Numbered from the stretch's first letter, positions 8,619-17,659 are shown. The stretch: DNA of 64,000 nt from SW4 sp042466115 (GCF_042466115.1 NZ_JAXHBQ010000001.1:372001-436000), one strand, 5' to 3'. Notes: generated from the sequence alone by a model not told the origin. Numbers and translations are program-made.

Positions 8619-11024
8619 ATGCGCACCCATGCCCAAGCTGTCGTCATCGGAGGCGGCGTGATCGGCTGCTCGATCCTTTATCATCTGGCCAAGGCTGGCT
8701 GGACGGACGTTGTTTTGCTGGAACGGGACGAACTGACATCGGGGTCAACATGGCATGCAGCGGCCAATATCCACGGATTGCACGACAGCACGAATATCAG
8801 CCGCATCCAGCACTACACGATGCAGCTTTATAATGACCTCGAGGCGGAAACTGGCCAAAGTTGCGGTGTATTCCAGCCCGGCAGCCTGTATCTGGCCCAG
8901 ACCGAGGCGCGCGAACATCAGCTGCGCCTGCAAGCGGCCAAGGCCAAATTCTACGGGATGAATTTCCACGAGGTCAGCCGCGACGAGGCCGAGCGCCTGC
9001 ACCCGCTGGTCAATTATGATGGCATCCGCTGCATCATGTATGAACCTGATGGCGGCAATGTGGACCCCAGCGGCGTGACCAACGCCTATGCCAGCGGCGC
9101 GCGCCAGTTGGGCGCGGAAATCATCCGCTTTTGCCCTGTGACCGGCACGCTGCAACAGCCCGATGGTAGCTGGATCGTGCAGACGGCCAAGGGCGATATC
9201 CGCGCCGATTGGGTCGTGAATGCGGCCGGGTTGTGGGGGCGCGAAGTGGCGGCGCTGGCGGGGATTGAATTGCCGCTGCAACCGACCGAACACCAGTATT
9301 TCGTCACTGAAACCATTGCTGACATCGCCGCGATGGACCGGCGCTTGCCTTCGGTTGCCGACCGTGACGGCGAATACTATCTGCGCCAGGAAGGGCAGGG
9401 ATTGCTGGTCGGCGCCTACGAAAAGGATGTGCGGTTCTGGGCCGAGGATGGCACACCGCAAGGGTTCGGCCACGAATTGTTCGCCGACGATCTGGAACGG
9501 ATCGAGGACAACATGATGCGCGCGATTGACCGCGTGCCCGCCGTGGGTGAGGCAGGCATCAAACGGGTGATCAACGGGCCGATGATCTGGTCGCCGGACA
9601 GTAATGTCTTGTTTGGCCCGCACCCTGATCTGCGCAACTACTTCTGCTGCAACGGTATCATTCCGGGCTTTAGCCAGTCGGGCGGCATGGGGCTGATGGC
9701 CGCCGATTGGATCACCACTGGTGAAAGCCGTTACGACATGTTCGCCTGGGACGTGGCGCGCTTTGGCAAATGGGCTGACAAAGCGTTCACCAAGGCGCGG
9801 GTCGGCGACCAATATGCGCACCGTTTCAGCATCCACTTCCCTGGTGAAGAACGGGCGGCTGGCCGCCCTGTGCGGGTCCGCCCCGTCTATGAACGCCAAA
9901 AGGAAATGGGCGCGGTGTTCGGGTTGAATTATGGCTGGGAACATCCGGCGTATTTTGACGCCGATGTGCCTGACAGCGCCGGATTTACCCGCCAACCGTG
10001 GTTCGATAGCGTCGGGCGCGAGTGTAAGATGCTGCGCCTAGCGGCTGGGATCATTGATATTTCCAACTTTGCTAAATACATCTGCAAGGGTGCGGGGGCG
10101 GCTGATTGGCTGAACGCAGTCTTTGCCAATAACATGCCCAAAGCGGTCGGGCGGTCCTGCCTGACCCCGCTGATCGGTGTGCGTGGCGGCATTGCCGGTG
10201 ATTTCACCGTCACCCGAATGGCCGAGGATGAATTCATGGTGATCGGATCGGGCATGGCCGAACGTTATCACCAGCGGTTCTGGAAAGAGGTGCCGCTGCC
10301 CGATGGCACCACATTCGAAAGCCATACCGAGGCGATGTGCGGCTTTAACATTGCCGGACCTTTGTCGCGTAAGCTGTTGCAAAAGCTGACAAATGCCGAC
10401 CTTTCCACCGATGCGTTCCCCTTCATGCGCTCGCAACGGATCGAGATTGCGGGAGTCAGCGTCATTGCCCTGCGCGTGTCGTTTACCGGCGATCTGGGCT
10501 GGGAGCTGCACTGCGCCGAGGCCGACCAGCTGCGCCTTTATGATGCGCTGTTGGAGGCTGGCAAGGATCTGGGCGCAGGGCCGGTGGGCAGCCGCGCGCT
10601 GATGTCACTGCGGGTCGAAAAGGGCTATGGATCATGGGGGCGCGAATACAGCCCCGAATACTGGCCACAGGAAGTGGCGCTGGACCGGCTGGTCAAGTTG
10701 GAAAAGGATTTTCTGAATAAATCAGCATACATGCAGATCAAAGATAATGCATCACGTGAAGTGTTATCGCTGATCCATGTGCAGGATGTGGACAGCGCCG
10801 ATGCCACCGGAGGCGAGCCGGTGTTCCTGCCTGACGGCACGCCTGTGGGCCGCGTGACCAGCGGCACATATGGTTACACGGTCGGCATGAGCCTTGCCTT
10901 GGGCTATCTGAAGGGGGTCAGCGTGGGCGATGCGGTTGACGTGATGATCCTTGGAAAAGCGCACCGTGGTGTGGTGCTGGCAGACCCGCCATTTGATCCA
11001 ATGGGCGAACGCCTGCGGGCTTGA
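8619..11024 (+). CDS. Second FAD-dependent dimethylglycine/sarcosine dehydrogenase-like enzyme with GcvT domains
   Basis: 801 residues from the ATG at 8619, preceded by AGGAAAG. It has the same architecture as the divergent neighbour: VIGGGVIGCSILYHL dinucleotide fold, GSTWHAAA with His46 at the covalent-flavin position, then FAO_M and GCV_T domains. The sequence after the flavin motif (NIHGLHDSTN against GFHTLNGDTN) differs clearly, so this is an old paralogue and not a recent duplicate. Both probably feed one-carbon units from methylated amines or betaine breakdown into folate metabolism in the cytoplasm. The two genes could share a regulator binding the 152-bp spacer. Substrate unassigned. 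Confidence 0.9.
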   Translation: MRTHAQAVVIGGGVIGCSILYHLAKAGWTDVVLLERDELTSGSTWHAAANIHGLHDSTNISRIQHYTMQLYNDLEAETGQSCGVFQPGSLYLAQTEAREHQLRLQAAKAKFYGMNFHEVSRDEAERLHPLVNYDGIRCIMYEPDGGNVDPSGVTNAYASGARQLGAEIIRFCPVTGTLQQPDGSWIVQTAKGDIRADWVVNAAGLWGREVAALAGIELPLQPTEHQYFVTETIADIAAMDRRLPSVADRDGEYYLRQEGQGLLVGAYEKDVRFWAEDGTPQGFGHELFADDLERIEDNMMRAIDRVPAVGEAGIKRVINGPMIWSPDSNVLFGPHPDLRNYFCCNGIIPGFSQSGGMGLMAADWITTGESRYDMFAWDVARFGKWADKAFTKARVGDQYAHRFSIHFPGEERAAGRPVRVRPVYERQKEMGAVFGLNYGWEHPAYFDADVPDSAGFTRQPWFDSVGRECKMLRLAAGIIDISNFAKYICKGAGAADWLNAVFANNMPKAVGRSCLTPLIGVRGGIAGDFTVTRMAEDEFMVIGSGMAERYHQRFWKEVPLPDGTTFESHTEAMCGFNIAGPLSRKLLQKLTNADLSTDAFPFMRSQRIEIAGVSVIALRVSFTGDLGWELHCAEADQLRLYDALLEAGKDLGAGPVGSRALMSLRVEKGYGSWGREYSPEYWPQEVALDRLVKLEKDFLNKSAYMQIKDNASREVLSLIHVQDVDSADATGGEPVFLPDGTPVGRVTSGTYGYTVGMSLALGYLKGVSVGDAVDVMILGKAHRGVVLADPPFDPMGERLRA

Positions 11025-11045
11025 TTTTACAGCGTTGCCAAGCCG

Positions 11046-11603
11046 TTAGGGAATGATGCGCGTGTATTTCGTGCCTTCCAGGGTCGCGCCAACGCGCAGG
11101 CCGGTCTGGGCAAAGATCACAGCGATCACAGGCGCGAGCGATGTCGTAGTTTCAGCGCGCACGGATTCACCTTGTTCCAGCAGGGCGTATTCAAGGTCCG
11201 CGCCCGCCGCCCACCCGTCCGAGCGGCGAAAATCCATCAGCGCGTCTTGCGTCATGAAAAACAATACGTGGCTGGATTGCTGCGCGCCAATTTGCAGGCC
11301 TGCACTGGCGGCGGTGACGGAATAATAGTCAACCGATGTTTCTCCAACCCGTAGCGCGCCGCGCCCATATGATGCACCAAGCCCAAGACCGGCTTCGGTG
11401 ATCAGCGGCATAACCAGCATACCTGTCGATTTACTCGCCAGATCACGGGTGCCGGGGTATTGCGAATACATATAGTTCAGCGTGGAAGCGACGCGCGCGT
11501 CGATCGTTTCCGCCCCGCGTCCGCCAATGCCGTTGCCGCATGCGGCCAGGGATGTGCCTGCAACGGCCCCCAAAGCAAAATTGCGTCGTGTGAGATGTGT
11601 CAT
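11046..11603 (-). CDS. SYLF/YSC84-domain lipoprotein
   Basis: 185 residues from the ATG at 11603 with GAGGCAG upstream. The N-terminus has a twin Arg (TRRNFALGAVAGTSLAAC) that reads as a signal peptide ending in a lipobox (LAAC), so the mature protein is probably a lipoprotein starting at the Cys. The rest matches the SYLF (YSC84-like, phosphoinositide/lipid-binding) domain with its glycine-rich GLGLGASYGRGALRVG stretch. The family is common in bacterial envelopes but its bacterial role is poorly defined. It converges on the second FAD enzyme with a 21-bp gap. Confidence 0.8.
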   Translation of the reverse strand: MTHLTRRNFALGAVAGTSLAACGNGIGGRGAETIDARVASTLNYMYSQYPGTRDLASKSTGMLVMPLITEAGLGLGASYGRGALRVGETSVDYYSVTAASAGLQIGAQQSSHVLFFMTQDALMDFRRSDGWAAGADLEYALLEQGESVRAETTTSLAPVIAVIFAQTGLRVGATLEGTKYTRIIP

Positions 11604-11717
11604 GGTGCTGCCTCGATGTGCCTGATTTACTGCCGTGTCGGCCTTTTTGACCGTTATGAGGGACACTATAGGCAGTAATCCGCCCCCTGTCAGCACCTAG
11701 ATGCAGTTGCGCAGGTT

Positions 11718-12713
11718 TCAGCCCAAAAGGCGCGCGGCAGCGGGGGCGAAATAGGTCAGAATGCCGTCACATCCGGCGCGTTTGAACGCCATCAGGCTTT
11801 CCAGCATCACCGCATCCCCATTCAGCCAGCCGTTGGCCGCCGCCGCCCTAATCATCGCGTATTCACCGCTGACCTGATAGGCAAATGTCGGCGCACCAAA
11901 GGTGTCTTTCACGCGGCGGCAGATATCGAGGTATGGCATGCCCGGTTTGACCATGACCATATCCGCGCCCTCGGCCAGATCGCGCTGCACAAGGCGCAGG
12001 GCCTCGTCGGAATTGGCGGGGTCCATCTGGTAGGTGTTCTTGTCGCCGGTCAGTGCTGCGGATGCCCCAACCGCATCGCGAAACGGCCCGTAGAACGCAC
12101 TGGCGTATTTCGCCGCGTAGGACAGGATTGAAACGCTGTGATGCCCGTCACCTTCCAACGCGCTGCGGATCGCGCCGATCCGCCCGTCCATCATATCGGA
12201 CGGCCCAAGGATATCGGCGCCCGCATCGGCCTGCGCAAGTGCCATTTTCACGAGCGCATCAACTGTGCGGTCATTGACAATTTCTCCGTCCACGACAAAC
12301 CCGTCATGGCCGTTGATATTATAGGGGTCCAGAGCGATATCGGTCATCACCGCAATATCAGGCGCCGCGTCCTTGATGGCGCGGATCGCTTGGTTTGTCA
12401 GGTTGTCGGGCGACCAAGCTTCGGCGCAATCCTCCGTGCGGTTGGCCGCGTCGGTGTAGGGAAAGATGCAGATCGCTGGGATGCCCAGCGCCTGCGCCTC
12501 GCGCGCCGCCAATGCCACGCGGTCAACCGTGCGGCGCACCACGCCGGGCATGGATGCCACGGGTTCTTCGGCGTCCTTGCCGGCCATGACGAATACGGGC
12601 CAGATGAAATCCTCGGCCGACAGGGCATTCTGGCGCACCAGCGCCCGCAGGGCAGGCGATTTGCGGGTCCGGCGCAGACGCGCGGCGGGAAAGGGGGCAA
12701 CTGTCGGTTTCAT
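11718..12713 (-). CDS. hemB: Delta-aminolevulinic acid dehydratase (porphobilinogen synthase)
   Basis: 331 residues, the usual length for HemB. The enzyme condenses two 5-aminolevulinate molecules to porphobilinogen in haem and bacteriochlorophyll synthesis. Recognisable segments are RTEDCAEAWSPDNL, DILGPSDMMDGRIGAIR, the Schiff-base region ILSYAAKYASAFYGPFRDA and VMVKPGMPYLDI. The start is the ATG at 12713. The gene stands alone, divergent from a small membrane protein and mfd. Confidence 0.97.
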   Translation of the reverse strand: MKPTVAPFPAARLRRTRKSPALRALVRQNALSAEDFIWPVFVMAGKDAEEPVASMPGVVRRTVDRVALAAREAQALGIPAICIFPYTDAANRTEDCAEAWSPDNLTNQAIRAIKDAAPDIAVMTDIALDPYNINGHDGFVVDGEIVNDRTVDALVKMALAQADAGADILGPSDMMDGRIGAIRSALEGDGHHSVSILSYAAKYASAFYGPFRDAVGASAALTGDKNTYQMDPANSDEALRLVQRDLAEGADMVMVKPGMPYLDICRRVKDTFGAPTFAYQVSGEYAMIRAAAANGWLNGDAVMLESLMAFKRAGCDGILTYFAPAAARLLG

Positions 12714-12832
12714 GAGCGGGCCTTTCTGGTCACACCCCTAGGCCTGCCACGGATTTTGTGCGCTCACAAGTCTGGGCATTGCCCGCGCGCGGCGTTAGTG
12801 TCCCGCGAAACTGATTTGGACATGCGCGCGCC

Positions 12833-13357
12833 GTGAACTGGACCCAAGTGATCTTTGAAGTGATCGACATGCGATCGTTCTCGAACCTGTGGTTCTGGAT
12901 CGGCTTGGCCGTGGTCTGGTCATCGGCCAGCCATTGGGTGCTGGGCGTGCCCTTTGACCTGATCCAACGGGCGAAAAAACATGGCGGGCAGGCCGAAGCC
13001 GACCTTGAAGACATGGTGCGCATCAACGTCAACCGCCTGCTTTATATCGGGCGCGTTTCGGGGCTTTGGCTGCTGGGATTCATCTGCTTTCTGCTGACCA
13101 CGCTGGCGCTGCTGGCCTTTGTCTATGACATCGAATTTGCCCAAGCCGTGTTCCTGATCGCCTTTCCGATGACGCTGGTGGGGATGTTGTCGCTGTCCAC
13201 CGCGCGCCTTATTGAAACGCACGAACCCGTGGGCGAGGATTTGCACCGCCGCCTGCACCGTCACCGGATCTGGACGCAGGTGATCGGCATGATTTCGATC
13301 TTTGTGACGGCGATGTTCGGGATGTATCAAAACCTTGCTGTCGGCCCCGGATTCTAG
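12833..13357 (+). CDS. Conserved inner-membrane protein upstream of mfd
   Basis: 174 residues if started at the GTG at 12833; an ATG at 12869 would give 162 residues, and neither has a strong ribosome site. There are four clear hydrophobic segments (near LWFWIGLAVVW, VSGLWLLGFICFLL, AVFLIAFPMTLVGML and VIGMISIFVTAMFGM) separated by charged loops. I recall similar proteins beside mfd in Rhodobacteraceae carrying the label 'component of SufBCD complex', but nothing in the sequence supports a role in iron-sulphur assembly. It lies 11 bp before mfd and is probably co-transcribed with it. Confidence 0.75.
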   Translation: MNWTQVIFEVIDMRSFSNLWFWIGLAVVWSSASHWVLGVPFDLIQRAKKHGGQAEADLEDMVRINVNRLLYIGRVSGLWLLGFICFLLTTLALLAFVYDIEFAQAVFLIAFPMTLVGMLSLSTARLIETHEPVGEDLHRRLHRHRIWTQVIGMISIFVTAMFGMYQNLAVGPGF

Positions 13358-13368
13358 GCGTCAAACCC

Positions 13369-16300
13369 GTGGCAAAACCTGCACATATCACCGTATCGGG
13401 TGCGCCCGAAGGCTTTGACGCCCGCCTTGTCGTTCAGGAAATGGAAACATCCGGCGCGCCGGTCATGCATATCGCGCGCGACGACAAACGCCTTGCCGCG
13501 ATGCAGGCCGCCTTGCGGTTTTTTGCGCCTGCGGTGCCGGTGATCACCTTTCCGGGTTGGGATTGTCTGCCTTTTGATCGCGTGTCGCCCAACGCCGATG
13601 TTTCGGCTGCGCGCATGGCCACGCTGGCGGGGTTGGTGCAGGGGATGCCGGCGCAGTTTATCCTGCTGACCACGCTGAATGCGGCAACCCAAAAGGTGCC
13701 CGCGCGCGCGGTCCTGCGCGAGGCGGCATTCACAGCGGATGTTGGCGAACGCATTGACGAGGCGGCGCTGAAATCCTTTCTCGTGCGCATGGGGTTCACC
13801 CAAAGCCCGACCGTGCTGGAAGCCGGTGATTACGCCGTGCGCGGCGGGATCATTGATGTTTATCCGCCGGGGCAAAGCGGCCCTGTGCGCCTTGATCTGT
13901 TCGGCGATATTCTGGACGGCGCGCGCCGCTTTGATCCGGCAACACAGCGCACCACTGAAAAACTGGACCGCGTGGAACTCGCCCCAGTCTCCGAGATCAT
14001 TCTGGACGAGGCGGCGATCACGCGGTTCCGCCAGAATTACCGCATCGCGTTCGGCGCGGCAGGGTCGGACGATCCGCTGTATGAGGCGGTGAGCGCGGGG
14101 CGCAAACACGCAGGTGAAGAACACTGGCTGGGCTTTTTCCATGATCATCTGGAAACCCTGTTTGATTATCTGCCCGATGCGACCGTCACGCTGGATGACC
14201 AGTTCACCGCGCAGCGCGTGGCCCGCTGGGATGCGATTGCCGATCAATACGATGCGCGCCGCGAGGCGATGCAGCAAAAGTCGCATATGGATACGGTCTA
14301 TAAGCCCGCGCCGCCGGAAACCCTTTATCTGGATGACGGCGCGTGGAATGCCGCCATAGGCGCGCGCCGTGTGCTGCACTTCAGCCCGCTGCCACAGGCC
14401 ACCGGCGCAGGTGTGATTGATGCAGGCGGGCGGATCGGACGCAATTTTTCACCTGAACGACAGCAGGAAAACATCAGCCTTTTCGGTGCATTGGCTGCCC
14501 ATATTAAAGCAAAACTTGAAGATGGTCCCGTTGTCATCGCCAGCTATTCCGAAGGCGCGCGCGAACGCCTGACGGGGCTGATCGAGGACGAAGGCGTGGC
14601 CGAAGCGATCCCCGTCACCGATATGTCGCGCGTGGGCAAACGCGGTGTGCATCTGGCCGTCTGGGCGCTGGAACACGGGTTCGACGCACCGGGTATTACC
14701 GTGGTCTCGGAACAGGACGTGCTGGGCGATCGTCTGATCCGCCAGACCAAGCGCAAAAAGCGCGCCGACAACTTCCTGACCGAAACCCAAAGCCTGACGC
14801 CCGGCGATCTGGTGGTGCATGTGGATCACGGGGTCGGGCGCTATACGGGGATGGAGGTGATCACGGCACTGGGCGCGGCGCATGAATGCCTGCTTCTGGA
14901 ATATGCGGAACAGACGAAACTGTATCTGCCGGTTGAAAACATTGAACTCCTTAGCAAATTTGGCCACGAGGTCGGGTTGCTGGATAAACTTGGCGGCGGC
15001 GCGTGGCAGGCGAAAAAGGCCAAGCTGAAAGAGCGTATCCGCCAGATGGCGGAACGCCTGATCCGCGTGGCTGCCGAGCGTGCCCTGCGCACCGCGCCCG
15101 TTTTTGACCCGCCCGAGGGCATGTGGGACCAGTTCCTTGCGCGCTTCCCTTATGCGGAAACCGAGGACCAGTTGCAGGCGATCGAGGACGTGTTGGTTGA
15201 CCTGTCATCAGGGCGGCCCATGGACCGGCTGGTTTGCGGCGATGTGGGATTTGGCAAGACCGAAGTGGCGATCCGCGCCGCGTTCGTGGCGGCCATGTCG
15301 GGTGTGCAGGTGGCAATCATCGCACCGACCACGTTGTTGGCGCGGCAACATTACAAGGGGTTCGCGGAACGCTTTCGCGGTTTTCCCATCAATGTCAGAC
15401 CCTTGTCGCGCTTTGTGAGCGCAAAGGATGCCGCCGCCACGCGTGATGGCCTGTCGCGCGGCACAGTGGATATCGTCATCGGCACCCATGCCTTGCTGGC
15501 CAAATCCATCCGGTTCAAGAACCTTGGTTTGCTGGTCATCGACGAGGAACAGCACTTTGGCGTCCAGCACAAGGAACGCCTGAAACAGATGCGCACGGAT
15601 GTGCATGTGCTGACATTAACTGCGACGCCTATCCCACGGACTTTGCAGCTAAGTTTGTCCGGTGTGCGTGATCTGTCGATTATCGGCACACCGCCCATCG
15701 ACCGTCTGGCGATCCGCACCTATGTGTCCGAGTTTGACACGATCACCATCCGCGAGGCACTGTTGCGCGAACACTATCGCGGCGGGCAGTCCTTCTTTGT
15801 GGTGCCGCGCATTGCCGACCTGCCGGAAATCGAAACATTCCTGCAAGATCAGGTGCCCGAAGTGACCTATGTGACCGCTACGGGGCAGATGGCGGCAGGC
15901 GAACTTGATGACCGGATGAACGCCTTTTATGACGGCAAATACGATGTGCTGCTGGCCACGACGATTGTCGAAAGCGGCCTCGATATTCCCACGGCCAACA
16001 CGATGATCGTGCATCGCGCGGATATGTTCGGGCTGGCGCAGCTTTATCAAATTCGCGGACGGGTAGGGCGCAGCAAAACGCGCGCCTATGCTTACCTTAC
16101 GACCAAGCCACGCGCGAAACTGACCGACACCGCGCAAAAACGCCTGCGCGTGCTCGGTTCGCTCGACAGCCTTGGGGCCGGCTTCACGCTGGCCAGTCAG
16201 GATCTGGATATTCGCGGTGCGGGCAACCTGCTGGGCGAAGAACAATCCGGCCAGATCAACGAGGTTGGTTACGAACTTTATCAGCAGATGCTGGAAGAAC

Positions 16301-16818
16301 AGATATCCAAGATACGTTCCGGCGAAGCCGAAGGCTTGCAAGACGATGGCGAATGGTCGCCGCAGATCAATCTGGGCGTGCCGGTGCTGATCCCCGAAGA
16401 TTACGTGCCTGATCTGGATGTGCGTCTGGGCCTTTATCGCCGCCTGTCGGACCTGACAACAAAGGTTGAACTGGAAGGGTTCGCCGCCGAATTGATCGAC
16501 CGGTTCGGAACGCTCCCGCGCGAGGTGAACACGCTGATGCTGGTCGTGCGCATCAAGGCCATGTGCAAACGGGCAGGGATCGCCAAACTGGATGGCGGGC
16601 CAAAGGGTGCGACGATCCAGTTCCACAACGACAAGTTCGTGTCGCCCAAGGGGCTGGTCGAATTTATCGAGGACCAGCGCGGGCTGGCCAAGGTGCGCGA
16701 CAACAAGATTGTCATCCGCCGCGACTGGACCAAGGAACGCGACAAAATTCAGGGCGCCTTCGGCATCGCCCGCGATCTGGCGGCGAAGGTTAAGGAAGCG
16801 GAAAAAGCAAAAGGGTGA
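13369..16818 (+). CDS. mfd: Transcription-repair coupling factor
   Basis: 1149 residues, normal for Mfd. The protein removes RNA polymerase stalled at DNA lesions and recruits UvrA. It starts with GTG at 13369 and shows the UvrB-like N-terminal module, the CarD-like RNA-polymerase-interacting domain (GDLVVHVDHGVGRYTGME), the Walker A motif GDVGFGKTE with Lys630, the DEEQH box at residue 725, the TATPIPRTLQ motif and the TRCF domain near the C-terminus. It follows the small membrane protein by 11 bp. Confidence 0.98.
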   Translation: MAKPAHITVSGAPEGFDARLVVQEMETSGAPVMHIARDDKRLAAMQAALRFFAPAVPVITFPGWDCLPFDRVSPNADVSAARMATLAGLVQGMPAQFILLTTLNAATQKVPARAVLREAAFTADVGERIDEAALKSFLVRMGFTQSPTVLEAGDYAVRGGIIDVYPPGQSGPVRLDLFGDILDGARRFDPATQRTTEKLDRVELAPVSEIILDEAAITRFRQNYRIAFGAAGSDDPLYEAVSAGRKHAGEEHWLGFFHDHLETLFDYLPDATVTLDDQFTAQRVARWDAIADQYDARREAMQQKSHMDTVYKPAPPETLYLDDGAWNAAIGARRVLHFSPLPQATGAGVIDAGGRIGRNFSPERQQENISLFGALAAHIKAKLEDGPVVIASYSEGARERLTGLIEDEGVAEAIPVTDMSRVGKRGVHLAVWALEHGFDAPGITVVSEQDVLGDRLIRQTKRKKRADNFLTETQSLTPGDLVVHVDHGVGRYTGMEVITALGAAHECLLLEYAEQTKLYLPVENIELLSKFGHEVGLLDKLGGGAWQAKKAKLKERIRQMAERLIRVAAERALRTAPVFDPPEGMWDQFLARFPYAETEDQLQAIEDVLVDLSSGRPMDRLVCGDVGFGKTEVAIRAAFVAAMSGVQVAIIAPTTLLARQHYKGFAERFRGFPINVRPLSRFVSAKDAAATRDGLSRGTVDIVIGTHALLAKSIRFKNLGLLVIDEEQHFGVQHKERLKQMRTDVHVLTLTATPIPRTLQLSLSGVRDLSIIGTPPIDRLAIRTYVSEFDTITIREALLREHYRGGQSFFVVPRIADLPEIETFLQDQVPEVTYVTATGQMAAGELDDRMNAFYDGKYDVLLATTIVESGLDIPTANTMIVHRADMFGLAQLYQIRGRVGRSKTRAYAYLTTKPRAKLTDTAQKRLRVLGSLDSLGAGFTLASQDLDIRGAGNLLGEEQSGQINEVGYELYQQMLEEQISKIRSGEAEGLQDDGEWSPQINLGVPVLIPEDYVPDLDVRLGLYRRLSDLTTKVELEGFAAELIDRFGTLPREVNTLMLVVRIKAMCKRAGIAKLDGGPKGATIQFHNDKFVSPKGLVEFIEDQRGLAKVRDNKIVIRRDWTKERDKIQGAFGIARDLAAKVKEAEKAKG

Positions 16819-17004
16819 GCTGAGCCAGCGATTCGAAACAAGGCAACTTACCTGCGCCGCGGTGCAGAATCGGCATCACGAGAATTGATATGTCGATTTT
16901 CCGATGCGTTAGCCTGCCTGCATATAGGTGCATCAATTCAACCCGGCGCAGCATGTTGCGGGCATCAATTCGTGTTCCTGTTTTGTTTCTGCATTTCCAA
17001 AAAA

Positions 17005-17033
17005 CTCACGCTGGTGTGAGCGATGCCTATAAT
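17005..17033 (+). promoter_or_regulatory. Probable promoter with a palindrome over the -35 region
   Basis: A perfect TATAAT box lies at 17028-17033. The upstream position shows no good -35 box but holds the inverted repeat CTCAC-GCTGGT-GTGAG (17005-17020), so activation or repression by a bound protein is plausible. Transcription would start near 17040, about 30 bases before the small CDS at 17070. Confidence 0.45.
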
Positions 17034-17069
17034 GGATGCATGTTTGCACACCACATAGCGGGGCCTGCC

Positions 17070-17222
17070 ATGCCACCTACCGAACCTGACTACGTCATCA
17101 ATATCAAAATTCTGGGCGCCAAGGTTAAGATCAAGGATCGCGCAACCGTTTACGTTTTCAGCGTTGCGATCGTGAGTTCATTGTTGATTGCAGCCTATAT
17201 CGTAAGAACATCCAAAGCCTGA
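17070..17222 (+). CDS. Small single-pass membrane protein (50 residues), unrecognised
   Basis: The chosen ATG at 17070 gives a 50-residue protein: a polar N-terminus (MPPTEPDYVINIKI), a basic stretch with alternating Lys (GAKVKIKDR) and one hydrophobic helix (VYVFSVAIVSSLLIAAYIV) near the C-terminus. The frame is open upstream, but those residues look non-coding. Support for a real gene comes from the TATAAT promoter about 40 bp upstream and from a terminator-like family repeat that starts 10 bp after its stop codon. The ribosome site (GGGG) is weak. No function can be given. Confidence 0.45.
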   Translation: MPPTEPDYVINIKILGAKVKIKDRATVYVFSVAIVSSLLIAAYIVRTSKA

Positions 17223-17232
17223 CCCTTTACGC

Positions 17233-17314
17233 TGGGGCGGTGAGTGGGGGGCGCTGCCCCCCGTCCTGAAGGACTCCCCCCGGAGGTTTTTTTGAACAAA
17301 AGAAGTTCGGCGTG
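17233..17314 (+). repeat. Dispersed GC-rich terminator-like repeat, copy A
   Basis: The copy contains a GGGGGGCGCTGCCCCCC inverted repeat, GTCC-TGAA-GGAC, a CCCCCCGGAGG block, a run of seven T residues and GAACAAAAGAAGT. About 60 bp of it is repeated in inverted orientation at 58251-58314 with only a few differences. In both places it sits directly behind a stop codon in the same orientation relative to that gene, which suits a 3'-end or terminator function. Confidence 0.75.
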
Positions 17315-17354
17315 GTCAAAGCGACACAAGCGCCCGAATTAGCTGGGCGCAACG

Positions 17355-17370
17355 TTAACGAACCGTTAAC
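17355..17370 (+). promoter_or_regulatory. CtrA box (TTAA-N7-TTAAC)
   Basis: TTAACGAACCGTTAAC fits the alphaproteobacterial CtrA consensus TTAA-N7-TTAAC exactly. It lies 22 bp upstream of the start codon of the Excalibur-domain gene, with a GGAGG ribosome site in between, so it is close to or inside that gene's promoter. The match is visible; binding is inferred. Confidence 0.65.
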
Positions 17371-17392
17371 CTTTGGCCGGCGGAGGCATGTC

Positions 17393-17659
17393 ATGCGGGC
17401 GTTTGCGGTTATCAGTTTGGTCCTGGCGGGGACTGTTGGCGCTGCGGAAGGGATCGCGCCACCACGTGTCACGCTTGACCATCCGTTGTTTGCAAACCTG
17501 CGCAATGTGCAGGCATTCAACTGCTCCAACACCACATGCACCCAGATAAGAAGCTGCGAGGAAGCCTGTTACAAGCTGCGCGTCTGCGGGCACACGCGCC
17601 GTGACGGGGATGGTGACGGAATTCCTTGCGAGAACCTTTGCAGCCGCCGCTGTCCTTAA
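17393..17659 (+). CDS. Secreted Excalibur calcium-binding domain protein
   Basis: 88 residues from the ATG at 17393, with GGAGG six bases upstream. A signal peptide (MRAFAVISLVLAGTVGA) would cleave near residue 18. The mature part is Cys-rich (Cys44, 49, 55, 59, 65, 79, 83, 87) and ends in DGDGDGIPCENLC (71-83), the EF-hand-like calcium loop of the Excalibur domain. Such small proteins are periplasmic or surface-attached; their role is unclear. The CtrA box just upstream suggests control together with motility or cell-cycle functions. It overlaps the end of the convergent transporter gene by four bases. Confidence 0.82.
   Translation: MRAFAVISLVLAGTVGAAEGIAPPRVTLDHPLFANLRNVQAFNCSNTTCTQIRSCEEACYKLRVCGHTRRDGDGDGIPCENLCSRRCP

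Noticed and set aside
8745..9995. 416-residue frame on the minus strand opposite the second FAD enzyme
   Set aside because: Same reason: a mirror of the coding strand with no recognisable domain and no start signals.
15649..16626. 325-residue frame antisense to mfd
   Set aside because: Mfd is intact and conserved along this stretch; the antisense frame shows no motif.
16819..17069. Search for a tRNA or other known RNA in the AT-richer gap after mfd
   Set aside because: No cloverleaf or known RNA motif is visible; only the promoter-like TATAAT and its palindrome stand out.
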